A stretch of 64,000 bases of DNA from the NCBI RefSeq assembly GCF_012349115.1, contig NZ_PQIG01000111.1, positions 62,001 to 126,000 on the forward strand, read 5' to 3'. The notes under the pieces are model-generated. The model searched no databases and had not been told where the DNA came from. It saw only the letters and a list, made by a program, of their open reading frames with translations. Shown here piece after piece: positions 1-7,640 of the stretch. The DNA comes from Rhizobium ruizarguesonis. GTDB lineage: Bacteria; Pseudomonadota; Alphaproteobacteria; Rhizobiales; Rhizobiaceae. A program made the translations under genes and the position numbers. Numbering within the stretch: the stretch's first letter is position 1; each line of letters opens with the position of its first letter.

Positions 1-161
1 CCATCGGCGCTGCCCAGAATAGGAATTTTTGCAGACACGGCAATAACCGTCCGTTGCGATTGGTCGCTGACCTTCTGCGGAAAATGCGGCCAACTGTTCT
101 TGTTGCGTTCGCATGTTTGCGATATGAATTCTTCCGATCTTGGAGATCGAAAGGGAGGATC

Positions 162-485
162 ATGACTCTGGCAACGATCGGTTGGAGCAAACATCGGGAA
201 TTTCCCGGATGGAGCGCTTATTCCGAAGGCGGGAAGGGTGAAGGTTTCGTTCTATGGGTTTGCGAACCGTTCAACGGCGAACCGGCGAGCGCCGGAAATG
301 GCTCGATGGTCGCTTTCATGGCCAAGTCCCGCGCCGAGGTGGATGCTTTTTACGATGCTGCCATGACCAACGGTGGAACGGACGAAGGCACACCTGGTTT
401 ACGTCCGCACTACGGGCCGAACTGGTATTCCGCTTACGTGCGTGACCCCGCCGGAAACAAGATTGCTGTCGTCTACGATAGCTGA
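162..485 (+). CDS. VOC (glyoxalase/bleomycin-resistance) family protein, N-terminally short
   Basis: The 107-residue product ends in the hallmark C-terminal half of vicinal-oxygen-chelate proteins: a helix with FYDAAM, then GLRPHYGPNWYSAYVRDPAGNKI. I chose the ATG at 162 because a good Shine-Dalgarno (gggagg) sits just before it; the longer reading from 54 adds only unrelated residues. Family members usually begin with a beta strand and helix of about 25 residues (hydrophobic strand, then AxxFYxxxL) that carries the first metal ligand; here the protein starts directly after it, at 'TLATIGWSKHREFPGW'. It may therefore be a 5'-truncated remnant or be translated from an altered start. Enzyme activity cannot be assigned. 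Confidence 0.7.
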   Translation: MTLATIGWSKHREFPGWSAYSEGGKGEGFVLWVCEPFNGEPASAGNGSMVAFMAKSRAEVDAFYDAAMTNGGTDEGTPGLRPHYGPNWYSAYVRDPAGNKIAVVYDS

Positions 486-526
486 GGCCAGCTCGATTGC
501 CCCAACTCGACGTCTCGGGGATTTCC

Positions 527-1357
527 CTATTTCCCGGCGAGTATCACGTGGGGACCGGCGCCGCGGTCCGGCGCATCCCGGGGAAGGCCGAAGAAGCGTC
601 TTGCCATTTCGGTCGGGCCGATATCCTCCAGAGATGTGAAGCCCAGGCTCAGCAATCGCTCCGCAATTTCCTTCGGATCGAAGTGCGTCAGCCATGGCTC
701 GCCGGCCGCGGCCGTGCGCGCGCCCATTTCCGCGGCGCGGGCACGGCGTTCGGGCGAATAGTTTTCGAGGGGTTCACTGTAGTCGAAGACGATGGATGCG
801 CTCGGCAGGCCGGCGACGAAGCGCAACAGCGTAAAGACCGACGCCTCCGTGAGATATGGCACGACGCCAAGCCAGATGAAGAAGGACGGTGCCTCGGGCT
901 CGAAGCCGGAATCGACGAGACGCGTTTTCAAATCCTCATGTTCGAAATCGACAGGAACGAATGTCGGCAGGCTTTGTGTCAGTCCGGTCTCGCTGAGCCG
1001 CATCTGCTTCCAGCTCTGCGTCGCAGGATGATCGACTTCGAAGACCTTCAGGCCGGCATGGGGATTGCGCAGTGCAAAGGTGTCGAGCCCGGCGCCGAGG
1101 ATGACGGCTTGCCTGACGCCCCTTGCGACGGAGAGGTCAAGGCATTCTTCGGCATATCGGCTTCGCGCCGCCATGAACAGGCGAAAGGATCGCGTGGCGG
1201 GGTCCTGGGCTTTCAGATCGGCCTCGGCGCAGGCCGCCTCGCCGAGGATGCGGCGGGCATAGGGGTCTAAGAAGATGGCGCCGCCATCCGCGCTCTGATG
1301 TGCTGCTCGATAGGCTGCCGCGCCCATCGCGGTGCGGCTTGGTTCGGATGCACGCAT
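527..1357 (-). CDS. Class I SAM-dependent methyltransferase of the TIGR00027 / leucine carboxyl methyltransferase-like family
   Basis: The 276-residue protein has the SAM-binding motif I as VILGAGLDTFALR near residue 88 and an acidic motif II (FEVDHPATQSWK) near residue 105, typical of the LCM/PPM-like group of bacterial O-methyltransferases, which often act on small acids or polyketide-type substrates. A later FFIWLGVVPYLTEASV block (about residue 160) is also characteristic. The ATG at 1357 follows an AGAGG ribosome site. The gene stands alone, convergent with the VOC gene. Substrate is unknown. Confidence 0.85.
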   Translation of the reverse strand: MRASEPSRTAMGAAAYRAAHQSADGGAIFLDPYARRILGEAACAEADLKAQDPATRSFRLFMAARSRYAEECLDLSVARGVRQAVILGAGLDTFALRNPHAGLKVFEVDHPATQSWKQMRLSETGLTQSLPTFVPVDFEHEDLKTRLVDSGFEPEAPSFFIWLGVVPYLTEASVFTLLRFVAGLPSASIVFDYSEPLENYSPERRARAAEMGARTAAAGEPWLTHFDPKEIAERLLSLGFTSLEDIGPTEMARRFFGLPRDAPDRGAGPHVILAGK

Positions 1358-1684
1358 GAAGGCCTCTTTCTCTGTAAACGTTGGTCTGTAAACCTTGTCA
1401 GTGCCGGGAACGCGGCGCTCAAGAGAGCCTCACCTTGAGGTGACCGCAGTGCCTCGAAGAGCGAGGCGGCGTCGGATGCATTCAAGGAGCCGTGTTGAGC
1501 GTGTCCTTCGAGGCTTCGCCTTGCGGGCTGCACACCTCAGGATGGGGTGGGTTGGAGGATGCCGCGCCCTCAAAAAAACAGGCGTTGGGGATACAGCCCC
1601 CAATCGCGATCTCTTCTCATCATGCCCTTGTCATTGGAGGCAGACTAGAGCATGATTTTAACACTGTAAAGATTAGATCGAGAC
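1358..1684. other. Intergenic region with an R3 repeat
   Basis: This 327-bp stretch lies between the divergent methyltransferase and TetR genes and must hold both promoters. About one third of it is repeat-like DNA (R3 copy at 1501-1548 and an imperfect inverted partner near 1425-1475, reading 'cctcaccttgaggtg'). No convincing coding region was found. Confidence 0.5.
1501..1548 (-). repeat. R3 dispersed repeat, copy 1
   Basis: Reverse complement of the core found at 26288-26336 and 42069-42115 (core: cctgaggtgc, then agcccgcagg, then gcctcgaag). The three copies keep order and spacing with a few substitutions, all in intergenic DNA. Families of such short palindromic elements are common in rhizobial genomes. 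Confidence 0.7.
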
Positions 1685-2275
1685 ATGGCCACGCACGACG
1701 GATCGCCCCGCTATCATCACGGCAATTTGCGCCCCACACTGCTGTCTATGGCGCGGGCGCTGCTGGAGGAGGGGGGGCCGGCGGCGCTGAGCATGCGGGA
1801 GATCGGCCGCCGCGCCGGCGTCTCGGCTCCGGCGGCATACCATTATTTCAACAGCCTGGACGCCATCGCGGCGGCACTTGCCGAACAAGGGTTTGCCGAG
1901 TTGAGCGAAGGCATCGATGCGGCGCTAGCCGGTCCTCGGCGTCATCTGCTCGCCGGCGGCATCGCCTATGTCGCCTTTGCCCGTGCGAATCCCGGTCTCT
2001 ATCGGCTGATGTTCGGGGAGGGATTTCAGGCCTATTCCAAGGGAAACGAGGCGATACGCGGCTTGCGGATAGGGGTCTACCGGCAGATGAAGGACGACCT
2101 GGAAAAGCGGCTGACGCCCGGAGACGTGCCGAACGCCGCGCTCTTTCTCTGGTCGCTGACGCATGGCCTTGCCTTGCTGATGATCGACGGCCAGGTCGAA
2201 CCCGGCGCCGATCCGGACGCAAAGCTCGAGGATATCCTGAAGCTCGCCGGCATGGGGTTGCCTGCCGCGAGATAA
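1685..2275 (+). CDS. TetR/AcrR family transcriptional regulator (WHG-type C-terminal domain)
   Basis: The N-terminal DNA-binding domain is clear: YHHGNLRPTLLSMARALLEE (helix 1) then LSMREIGRRAGVSAPAAYHYF as the helix-turn-helix at about residues 40-60. The C-terminal part (residues 85-190, with 'YVAFARANPGLYRLMFG') matches the WHG/TetR_C group that often controls small oxidoreductases or efflux genes. The 196-residue length is normal. The likely target is either its own promoter or the divergent methyltransferase gene. The ATG at 1685 has only a weak ribosome site (gatcgag). Confidence 0.9.
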   Translation: MATHDGSPRYHHGNLRPTLLSMARALLEEGGPAALSMREIGRRAGVSAPAAYHYFNSLDAIAAALAEQGFAELSEGIDAALAGPRRHLLAGGIAYVAFARANPGLYRLMFGEGFQAYSKGNEAIRGLRIGVYRQMKDDLEKRLTPGDVPNAALFLWSLTHGLALLMIDGQVEPGADPDAKLEDILKLAGMGLPAAR

Positions 2276-2370
2276 GCTGTCGACGCGCTCGGCTTCATCG
2301 ATCTCCGCGTGGGCGATCCAGCCGAGATTGCTCGATCCTATAGTGGACGGCGATGCCGCGACATTAATCC

Positions 2371-2544
2371 CTACCAGGCGGTGCGGGCGGTGCCGAGCGC
2401 GGTCGTATGAGAGGATGAGACCTGGGCGACGTGCGTCTTGAGCGACACGACGCAGTTTCCCGGAAAGCTGAGATTGTGCAACGTCAAGTGCTTCAGCAAT
2501 GTCTCCGCATCGCGCTTTTCGGTTAGCGGAAATGTCACAGTCAT
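2371..2544 (-). CDS. Small ORF, 57 aa, hypothetical
   Basis: Reading the minus strand from the ATG at 2544 gives a 57-residue protein starting MTVTFPLTEKRDAETLLKHL and ending in TARTAW. A good ribosome site (ggaga, 7 nt upstream) and an AT-rich upstream region (2545-2700) favour a real gene. It has no cysteine cluster or membrane segment; the first half looks like a short amphipathic beta/alpha unit. It is convergent with the TetR gene. Function unknown. Confidence 0.5.
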   Translation of the reverse strand: MTVTFPLTEKRDAETLLKHLTLHNLSFPGNCVVSLKTHVAQVSSSHTTALGTARTAW

Positions 2545-2790
2545 GCGAGTTCTCCAACGAATAAACTGAGCATCTGCAAAAATTAATGTCTAAATTCTTT
2601 TGCGTCGCAACAAGAAAATTTTAACGATAAAATTAAAATCGATTAACTTGTCGAGTTGCGATTTTAAAATCGTTTGAAATTGGATTCGCACTTCTCCGTG
2701 GATGCCAGGACTGCTTCGGTTCAGCCACGAAGGAAGGTGCCGTCAATGTGGGCATTAGTCGTGAGCGTTCGTGCGCTGAAGATCGAGCGG

Positions 2791-4002
2791 TCATCTGCCG
2801 TTGCGGGCCGCCCAGCTCCTGAGCCGCAAGCCGTTGAGCCTGATGAAGCCTTCGGCATCATGATGATCGTAGGCGATGGCGCTTTCCTCGAAGGTGACGA
2901 GGTCGGCGGAGTAGAGTGAGCAGGGGGAGGTGCGGGAGATAACTGAGGCGCTTCCCTTGTAGAGCCTGAGCGTCACTTCGCCGCTGACGAAGGCTTGGCT
3001 TTGGTCGATCAAGGCTTGCAGCATTTCCCGCTCGGGCGCGAACCAGAAGCCGTTATAGATCAGCTCGGCGTAGCGGGGCATGATCTCGTCCTTCAGATGC
3101 GCCGCGGCGCGATCGAGCGTGATCGATTCAATGCCGCGGTGTGCCGCGAGCAGGATCGTCCCTCCCGGCGTTTCGTAAATTCCCCGCGACTTCATGCCGA
3201 TGAAGCGGTTTTCAACCAGATCGAGCCGCCCGACGCCGTGCTGGCCGCCCAGTCCATTGAGCTCGGTCAGCAATGCGGCCGGTGTCATGGACTTGCCGTT
3301 CACCGAAACGGGATCGCCCCTCTCGAAACCGATGGTGATGATCTCGGGCGTGTCGGGAGCGTCGACGGGATCGACCGTGCGCTGATAGACATGATCGGGC
3401 GCGACCTCCGCCGGATTTTCGAGAATCTTGCCTTCGGTCGAGGTGTGCAGCAGGTTGGCGTCGATCGAGAACGGCGCCTCGCCGCGCTTGTCGCTCGGCA
3501 CCGGGATATGATGCTTCTCGGCATATTCCAGAAGCTGCATGCGGGAGCGGATGTTCCATTGGCGCCAGGGGGCAATGACCTTAAGCGACGGGTCGAGTGC
3601 ATTGACGGCCAGCTCGAACCGGACCTGATCATTGCCTTTGCCTGTCGCACCGTGGGCAACGGCATCCGCGCCAACCTCTCGGGCTATGGCGACCAGATGC
3701 TTGGCGATCAGCGGCCGTGCGATGGAACTCCCCAGCAGATACTGCCCCTCATAGAGCGCGTTCGCCCGCAGCATTGGAAAGACGAAATCGCGGACGAACT
3801 CCTCACGCAGATCGACGATGCGGATGTCCTTGACCCCTGACATCTTCGCCTTTCTTCGTGCCGGCTCGAGCTCCTCGCCCTGGCCGAGATCGGCGGTGAA
3901 AGTCACCACCTCGCATCCGTAGGTTTCCTGCAACCATTTGATGATGATCGAGGTATCCAGCCCGCCCGAATAAGAAAGCACAATTTTCTCTATCTTCGTC
4001 AT
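2791..4002 (-). CDS. argG: Argininosuccinate synthase
   Basis: ArgG joins citrulline and aspartate with ATP to give argininosuccinate, the penultimate step of arginine synthesis. The 403-residue product has the PP-loop ATP site SYSGGLDTS at the N-terminus, ADLGQGEELEPA, the conserved HGATGKGNDQVRFE and the GMKSRGIYETPGGT block. I chose ATG 4002 (ribosome site ggagatggg) over 4092, because the extra 30 residues are not family-like. It is transcribed divergently from an Lrp/AsnC gene 125 bp away, which suggests amino-acid-controlled expression. From memory its sequence is clearly different from the usual housekeeping rhizobial ArgG, so it may be a second copy. Confidence 0.95.
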   Translation of the reverse strand: MTKIEKIVLSYSGGLDTSIIIKWLQETYGCEVVTFTADLGQGEELEPARRKAKMSGVKDIRIVDLREEFVRDFVFPMLRANALYEGQYLLGSSIARPLIAKHLVAIAREVGADAVAHGATGKGNDQVRFELAVNALDPSLKVIAPWRQWNIRSRMQLLEYAEKHHIPVPSDKRGEAPFSIDANLLHTSTEGKILENPAEVAPDHVYQRTVDPVDAPDTPEIITIGFERGDPVSVNGKSMTPAALLTELNGLGGQHGVGRLDLVENRFIGMKSRGIYETPGGTILLAAHRGIESITLDRAAAHLKDEIMPRYAELIYNGFWFAPEREMLQALIDQSQAFVSGEVTLRLYKGSASVISRTSPCSLYSADLVTFEESAIAYDHHDAEGFIRLNGLRLRSWAARNGR

Positions 4003-4087
4003 TAGCCCATCTCCATCTCGATGCTGGAACGATAGGCCAAGTCCTGCGCAATGAGCTTGCAAAGCTTCTTCAAAATTACAAAAATTT

Positions 4088-4100
4088 GGCATATTCTGCC
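4088..4100. promoter_or_regulatory. Possible Lrp-type operator between argG and the regulator gene
   Basis: A short inverted repeat, ggca-tattc-tgcc, lies in an AT-rich stretch within the divergent argG/lrp intergenic region, with a second near-symmetric gcatattc...gaatgc pair across 4090-4113. Lrp/AsnC proteins bind such degenerate AT-rich palindromes. This is positional inference only. Confidence 0.3.
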
Positions 4101-4126
4101 ATTCAAAGAATGCTTGGAGCTATGAA

Positions 4127-4594
4127 ATGCTAATCACGTTGGACCCAATCGATCGCCATATCCTGCGCGTGCTTCAGCGCGATGGGCGTATTTCGAACGT
4201 CGATCTGGCGAAGGAGGTAGGCCTGTCGCCGTCACCGTGCCTGCGTCGCGTCCGGCTGCTGGAAGAGGCCGGGATCATCGATCGCTACGTCGCCGTGCTG
4301 GACCCTGCAAAGGTCGGCGCGGGGCTGACGGTTTTTGCCCGCGTGTGGTTCAAGACCCAGGACGCCGAGGTCACGCTTCAGTTCGCCGAAGCCGTCAGGC
4401 GGTTTCCCGAGGTGATGGAATGCTACCTGACGACAGGGGAATGTGATGCCGTGCTTCGGATCGTGACCGCCGATCTGCATAGCTACTGGCGTTTTCAGGC
4501 CGATCACCTGACACGCATTCCGAGCGTCCTCAGCGTCAAGACCGACGTGCCGATGGAAACGCTGAAGCGAAGCTTCGAACTGCCGTTGAGATAG
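4127..4594 (+). CDS. Lrp/AsnC family transcriptional regulator
   Basis: The 155-residue protein has the standard order: winged helix-turn-helix at residues 5-60 (DRHILRVLQRDGRISNVDLAKEVGLS, then PCLRRVRLLEEAGII) and a RAM/ligand-binding beta-alpha domain (residues 70-150, with ECYLTTGECDAVLRI). Lrp/AsnC proteins sense amino acids and usually regulate a neighbouring metabolic gene, here most simply the divergent argG. The ATG at 4127 overlaps the purine-rich 'ggagctatgaa' leader. The family assignment is firm; the effector is not visible. Confidence 0.93.
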   Translation: MLITLDPIDRHILRVLQRDGRISNVDLAKEVGLSPSPCLRRVRLLEEAGIIDRYVAVLDPAKVGAGLTVFARVWFKTQDAEVTLQFAEAVRRFPEVMECYLTTGECDAVLRIVTADLHSYWRFQADHLTRIPSVLSVKTDVPMETLKRSFELPLR

Positions 4595-4611
4595 GCGTCG
4601 TGGCACGATCC

Positions 4612-4980
4612 CTATCTTAGGGGAGAGGCGTTCCGGTTCCTTGCCAGCCAGACGAGGCCTGTGACCAGGAGCAGGATCATCACGGCATGGGTGATGTAAT
4701 CGAGCCTGGTTTGCGGACCGACGCCGACGGCGATGGTGAAGGCACCGACGAGGGTGCCGAGGAGGGCAAAGGACTGGGCGGAGATCGCAGCCGTGCGGCT
4801 CCACGGTCGGTCAAGGCCGAGCGAGATCAGTCCAAGAAGGAGGACGGCCGATATCACCGCTTCGGCAATCATCGCCTGCCGGTGTTCATGGCCTTCGAGG
4901 ACGAGCCCGGCATGGGTGAGCGAGGCAACGGCATAAAGACAGGTTTCGACCAGGAAGAGGATCGCGATAGCTGGACGCAT
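4612..4980 (-). CDS. Small integral membrane protein, four predicted helices
   Basis: The 122-residue product is almost entirely hydrophobic: about four membrane segments at residues 3-24, 36-57, 66-88 and 96-115. It starts at the ATG at 4980 behind 'aaggagcc'; the longer reading to 5067 runs into the promoter region. No catalytic motif was recognised. It faces the MarR gene across 124 bp, a common arrangement for a small membrane protein under MarR control. Function unknown. Confidence 0.75.
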   Translation of the reverse strand: MRPAIAILFLVETCLYAVASLTHAGLVLEGHEHRQAMIAEAVISAVLLLGLISLGLDRPWSRTAAISAQSFALLGTLVGAFTIAVGVGPQTRLDYITHAVMILLLVTGLVWLARNRNASPLR

Positions 4981-5104
4981 GGCATGGCTCCTTGGCAAGG
5001 TGGAAGCGCAACGGGCTTTCCGGGGGAAGTCGCCAATAAGATTTGATTGATACGATAATTTGAGCAATAAAACTATTTTTCAAGTGTGCTTGCGAGGATA
5101 TTTG

Positions 5105-5539
5105 ATGCCTTCCGCCTCCGACCGTCATGCCAGAGCCGCCGCCTCGGTGTGGCGGACGATGTTCGATCTCTTGATGAAATCGGCGCCGCAGCGGCTGGAA
5201 AGCCTTCAGGCGAGGGGGCTGACGCCAAACGATTCCAGGGCTCTGTTCACCTTGCACGACGAGGGGGAGCCGATCAGCATGCTTGCCCGCCAATGGGGGT
5301 GCGACGCCTCGACCGCGACATGGCTGGTCGACCGGCTGGAGCGTGCGGGTCTTGCCGAACGCGTAACGCCGGAACGTGACCGCCGCGTCAAGCTGGTACG
5401 GCTGACCGGCAAGGGCGCAGCCACCAAGGACGAGCTTTTGACGGAGCATTATCGCCCGCCGGCGGAACTCCGGCACCTTTCGACCGGAGAGCTCGAAGAA
5501 CTGGCCAGGCTGCTTGCCAAGACCGAAGGAGAGGGGTGA
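5105..5539 (+). CDS. MarR family transcriptional regulator
   Basis: The 144-residue protein carries the MarR winged helix: ALFTLHDEGEPISMLARQWGCDASTATWLVDRLERAGL followed by the wing VTPERDRRVKLVRLTGKG (residues about 45-110). I start at ATG 5105 (ribosome site gagga), not at the in-frame start at 5060 in the AT-rich leader. It is divergent from the membrane-protein gene at 4612-4980, the likely target. MarR proteins normally repress until a small aromatic or oxidant ligand binds. Confidence 0.9.
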   Translation: MPSASDRHARAAASVWRTMFDLLMKSAPQRLESLQARGLTPNDSRALFTLHDEGEPISMLARQWGCDASTATWLVDRLERAGLAERVTPERDRRVKLVRLTGKGAATKDELLTEHYRPPAELRHLSTGELEELARLLAKTEGEG

Positions 5540-5626
5540 CGGGGTTCGGGACCGATTGCCGTTTACCGCGCCCCCTGGACGATCGGGCCGGGCGATGCGG
5601 CCTGGCCATTCCTCAGAGGCGGGCCA

Positions 5627-6439
5627 TTAGTCGACCTGGATATGAATATGGTCGTCGTGGCGGGCGGCGCGGCAGCCTTGAAAGCGGATATGGCTGTCGG
5701 TGATGCCGAGCGCGTTCTTCAGATGCGGCTCGATGAAGATCTTCTGCAGGCCGAACTTCGCAACGCCTTCGCTCGTCAGCCAGCCGATCGCCGCCGATGT
5801 GCGCTGCTCCTCGATCCGATAGGCCGGAAACAGAGACTGCAGCGCATCGAAGTTCCAGCGGGTGGTGAGCCAGTCGTTGCGCCCTTCGCATGGTAGTTCG
5901 TCGCCGGGGACGGGTTGCTCGAAGCCGAAATAGCCGATTGGGGAGCGGGTGGCGCCATTCAGGAAGGCACCGTCCACATCCTTGTAATAATAGGCGAAGT
6001 CGAGCTTTTTCCCGTCGGCATGCGACAGATGCGGCAGCAGCGGAAAGCCTCTCACGAAGGGGAAATTCGCATCTAGCGCGACCGTGACGGTTCCCGGAAA
6101 CTCCTTGTCCATGTGGGCGGCAAGCGCCTTTGCGAGATCGCGCACGCCTGGGGTGACGTAGTTGCGGTTCAGCAGACAATAGATCGGGGAGCGGACCACG
6201 AGCCGGTCTGCGGCACTGGCGATACAGGAGAGGGGAACCCGTCCGAACATCGGCGCGGCGAGGTTCGCGGCAAAGGTGGCGCCGGCATAGAAAACGAGGA
6301 AGATCGCAAGCTTCGCCGGAAATCGCCGCATGCCGAAAATGCGAGATGCGGCGAGGGCGATGAGATAGGCGATGCCGCCGATCTGCGTCAGCAGCGTCAG
6401 GATGAGAACGATCAGGGCGTGGAGAGCGTAACGGAACAC
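5627..6439 (-). CDS. Membrane-anchored extensin-like / murein-hydrolase-like protein
   Basis: From a GTG at 6439 (aagg ribosome site) the protein is 270 residues. It begins with two hydrophobic helices (about residues 2-28 and 38-60) and continues as an exported soluble domain with FPLLPHLSHADGKKLDFAYY and a C-terminal RHDDHIHIQVD. The H-D-D-H-I-H ending resembles the zinc site of LAS-type peptidases (MepA/M15 group), so a cell-wall role is possible but not proven; four cysteines could form disulfides. The open frame extends to a TTG at 6583, but that would place the start inside the regulator's operator. Confidence 0.6.
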   Translation of the reverse strand: MFRYALHALIVLILTLLTQIGGIAYLIALAASRIFGMRRFPAKLAIFLVFYAGATFAANLAAPMFGRVPLSCIASAADRLVVRSPIYCLLNRNYVTPGVRDLAKALAAHMDKEFPGTVTVALDANFPFVRGFPLLPHLSHADGKKLDFAYYYKDVDGAFLNGATRSPIGYFGFEQPVPGDELPCEGRNDWLTTRWNFDALQSLFPAYRIEEQRTSAAIGWLTSEGVAKFGLQKIFIEPHLKNALGITDSHIRFQGCRAARHDDHIHIQVD

Positions 6440-6560
6440 GGGAGGGGCCTTGGGAGTGCTGCCATTCCCATAGGCGAGGGGATGGTGGCGCGCAAGGCGG
6501 ATGGCGGGAGTGCGTGGCTCATTCGCGCGCCCCCTGGAATGCTTTGAATTGACAGGATCA

Positions 6561-6584
6561 ATTATCTGACTAAAGTCAGACAAT
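6561..6584. promoter_or_regulatory. Likely MarR-type operator
   Basis: An inverted repeat with 11-bp arms, attatctgact - aa - agtcagacaat, has one mismatch. It lies immediately upstream of the ATG at 6585 of the MarR-GNAT gene and in the divergent promoter of the 5627-6439 gene. Its length and symmetry fit a MarR dimer site. Binding is inferred. Confidence 0.7.
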
Positions 6585-7460
6585 ATGACCTACGATCCTG
6601 TCTCTCGTGTCCGTCGCTTCAATCGTGCCGTCACCTCCGAAGTCGGCGCTCTCGATACGTCTTTCCTCGGACGGGGCCGTCCGCTGGGTGCTGCCCGCGT
6701 CCTCAATTCGATCGGCCGGGGGCAATCGGATGTTGCGGTGATCCGCGATTATCTCGGTCTCGACTCCGGCTTGATGAGCCGCCTGCTGCGCAGTCTGGAA
6801 GAGGAAGGTCTCATCGAGACGGTGCCGAACCCTCAGGACGCGCGTCGCCGCGTTGCCAGGCTGACCGAAACCGGCCGTTCCGAGTTTCAATCTTATGAAG
6901 CGCTTTCCAATGCGCAGGCGAAATCGTTTCTGGCGCGCCATCGTCGCCCGGACGAACTGCTGCGCGCCATGGATATCGTCGCTTCCTCGCTGAGACGTGA
7001 GCAGATCGTGCTTGAGGAGAAAGATCCTCGACACGAGGACGCCGGCTATTGTCTGAACGAATATTACGGCGAACTCGCACGCCGCTTCGAGAAGGGTTTC
7101 GATGTAGCGCTTTCTCGCGATCCCGACGCCGAGGATATGATCCGTCCGCACGGTGCGTTCCTGGTGGCCATGTCGGATGGTCTCCCGATCGGCTGTGTCG
7201 GGCTGAAGGGCAATGGCGGCGAGGTCGCGGAGATCAAAAGGCTCTGGGTTGCCCCATCCGCGCGTGGCCTTGGGCTCGCAACGCGCCTTATGACAGCCGC
7301 CGAGAACATCGCCCGCGAGCTATCCATCAAGCTCCTGCGCCTGGATACGAATAGCGCGCTGCCCGAGGCAACACAGCTTTATCGTGGAACCGGCTGGAGT
7401 GAGATCGAGCGTTTCAATGACGACCCATACCCGGACATGTTCTTTGAAAAACGCCTTTAA
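6585..7460 (+). CDS. Bifunctional MarR-type helix-turn-helix regulator / GNAT N-acetyltransferase
   Basis: The 291-residue protein joins two domains. Residues 1-140 are a MarR winged helix (RPLGAARVLNSIGRG, then YLGLDSGLMSRLLRSLEEEGLI and a wing with PNPQDARRR). Residues 150-291 are a GNAT acetyltransferase with acetyl-CoA site SARGLGLATRLM and a final GTGWSEIERFNDDPY. This fusion is a known bacterial family that couples gene control with acyl transfer. The ATG at 6585 has no room for a Shine-Dalgarno because the 24-bp palindrome ends next to it, suggesting a leaderless or nearly leaderless message. Confidence 0.9.
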   Translation: MTYDPVSRVRRFNRAVTSEVGALDTSFLGRGRPLGAARVLNSIGRGQSDVAVIRDYLGLDSGLMSRLLRSLEEEGLIETVPNPQDARRRVARLTETGRSEFQSYEALSNAQAKSFLARHRRPDELLRAMDIVASSLRREQIVLEEKDPRHEDAGYCLNEYYGELARRFEKGFDVALSRDPDAEDMIRPHGAFLVAMSDGLPIGCVGLKGNGGEVAEIKRLWVAPSARGLGLATRLMTAAENIARELSIKLLRLDTNSALPEATQLYRGTGWSEIERFNDDPYPDMFFEKRL

Positions 7461-7495
7461 GTGAAGGTCGCTTTGAGCTGCCACCTCTCCTCCGT

Positions 7496-7520
7496 CATTC
7501 CTGTGACGAGCACAGGAATG
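7496..7520. repeat. Perfect 10-bp hairpin
   Basis: Arms cattcctgtg and cacaggaatg enclose the loop acgag, 35 bp after the MarR-GNAT stop codon. There is no T tract, so it is more likely a repeat element or RNA stabiliser than an intrinsic terminator. Confidence 0.55.
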
Positions 7521-7537
7521 AGGGAGGGTGAGGCGCC

Positions 7538-7632
7538 GCCGCTGCCCGGCCCTTCGCATGGCTCAGGGCGTTCGGCCTTGCGATCGATTCACTGGATCGA
7601 TCGCTCCTGCTTTGCAGGACGGGGCCTCACCC
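7538..7632 (+). repeat. R1 dispersed repeat, copy 1
   Basis: About 95 bp that matches, in reverse complement, 63713-63805 near the end of the window. It contains the palindrome cgatcgattcactggatcgatcg and the blocks gctcagggcgttcgg and ggcctcaccc. It resembles in style the rhizobial intergenic mosaic elements (RIME), but identity with RIME was not checked. It ends 8 bp before the stop codon of the convergent aldo/keto reductase. Confidence 0.8.
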
Positions 7633-7640
7633 CCTGCCGG

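Noticed and set aside
497..1270. 257-aa plus-strand ORF opposite the methyltransferase
   Set aside because: Shadow of the minus-strand methyltransferase gene, which has the SAM motifs.
1925..2557. 210-aa minus-strand ORF covering the TetR gene and the region up to 2557
   Set aside because: It is antisense to the TetR gene for most of its length. The short 57-aa frame at 2371-2544 in the same region has a better ribosome site and is reported instead.
5627..6583. Longer start (TTG at 6583) for the membrane wall-protein gene
   Set aside because: It would put the start codon inside the 24-bp operator and add 48 residues that are not family-like; GTG 6439 gives a normal membrane start.
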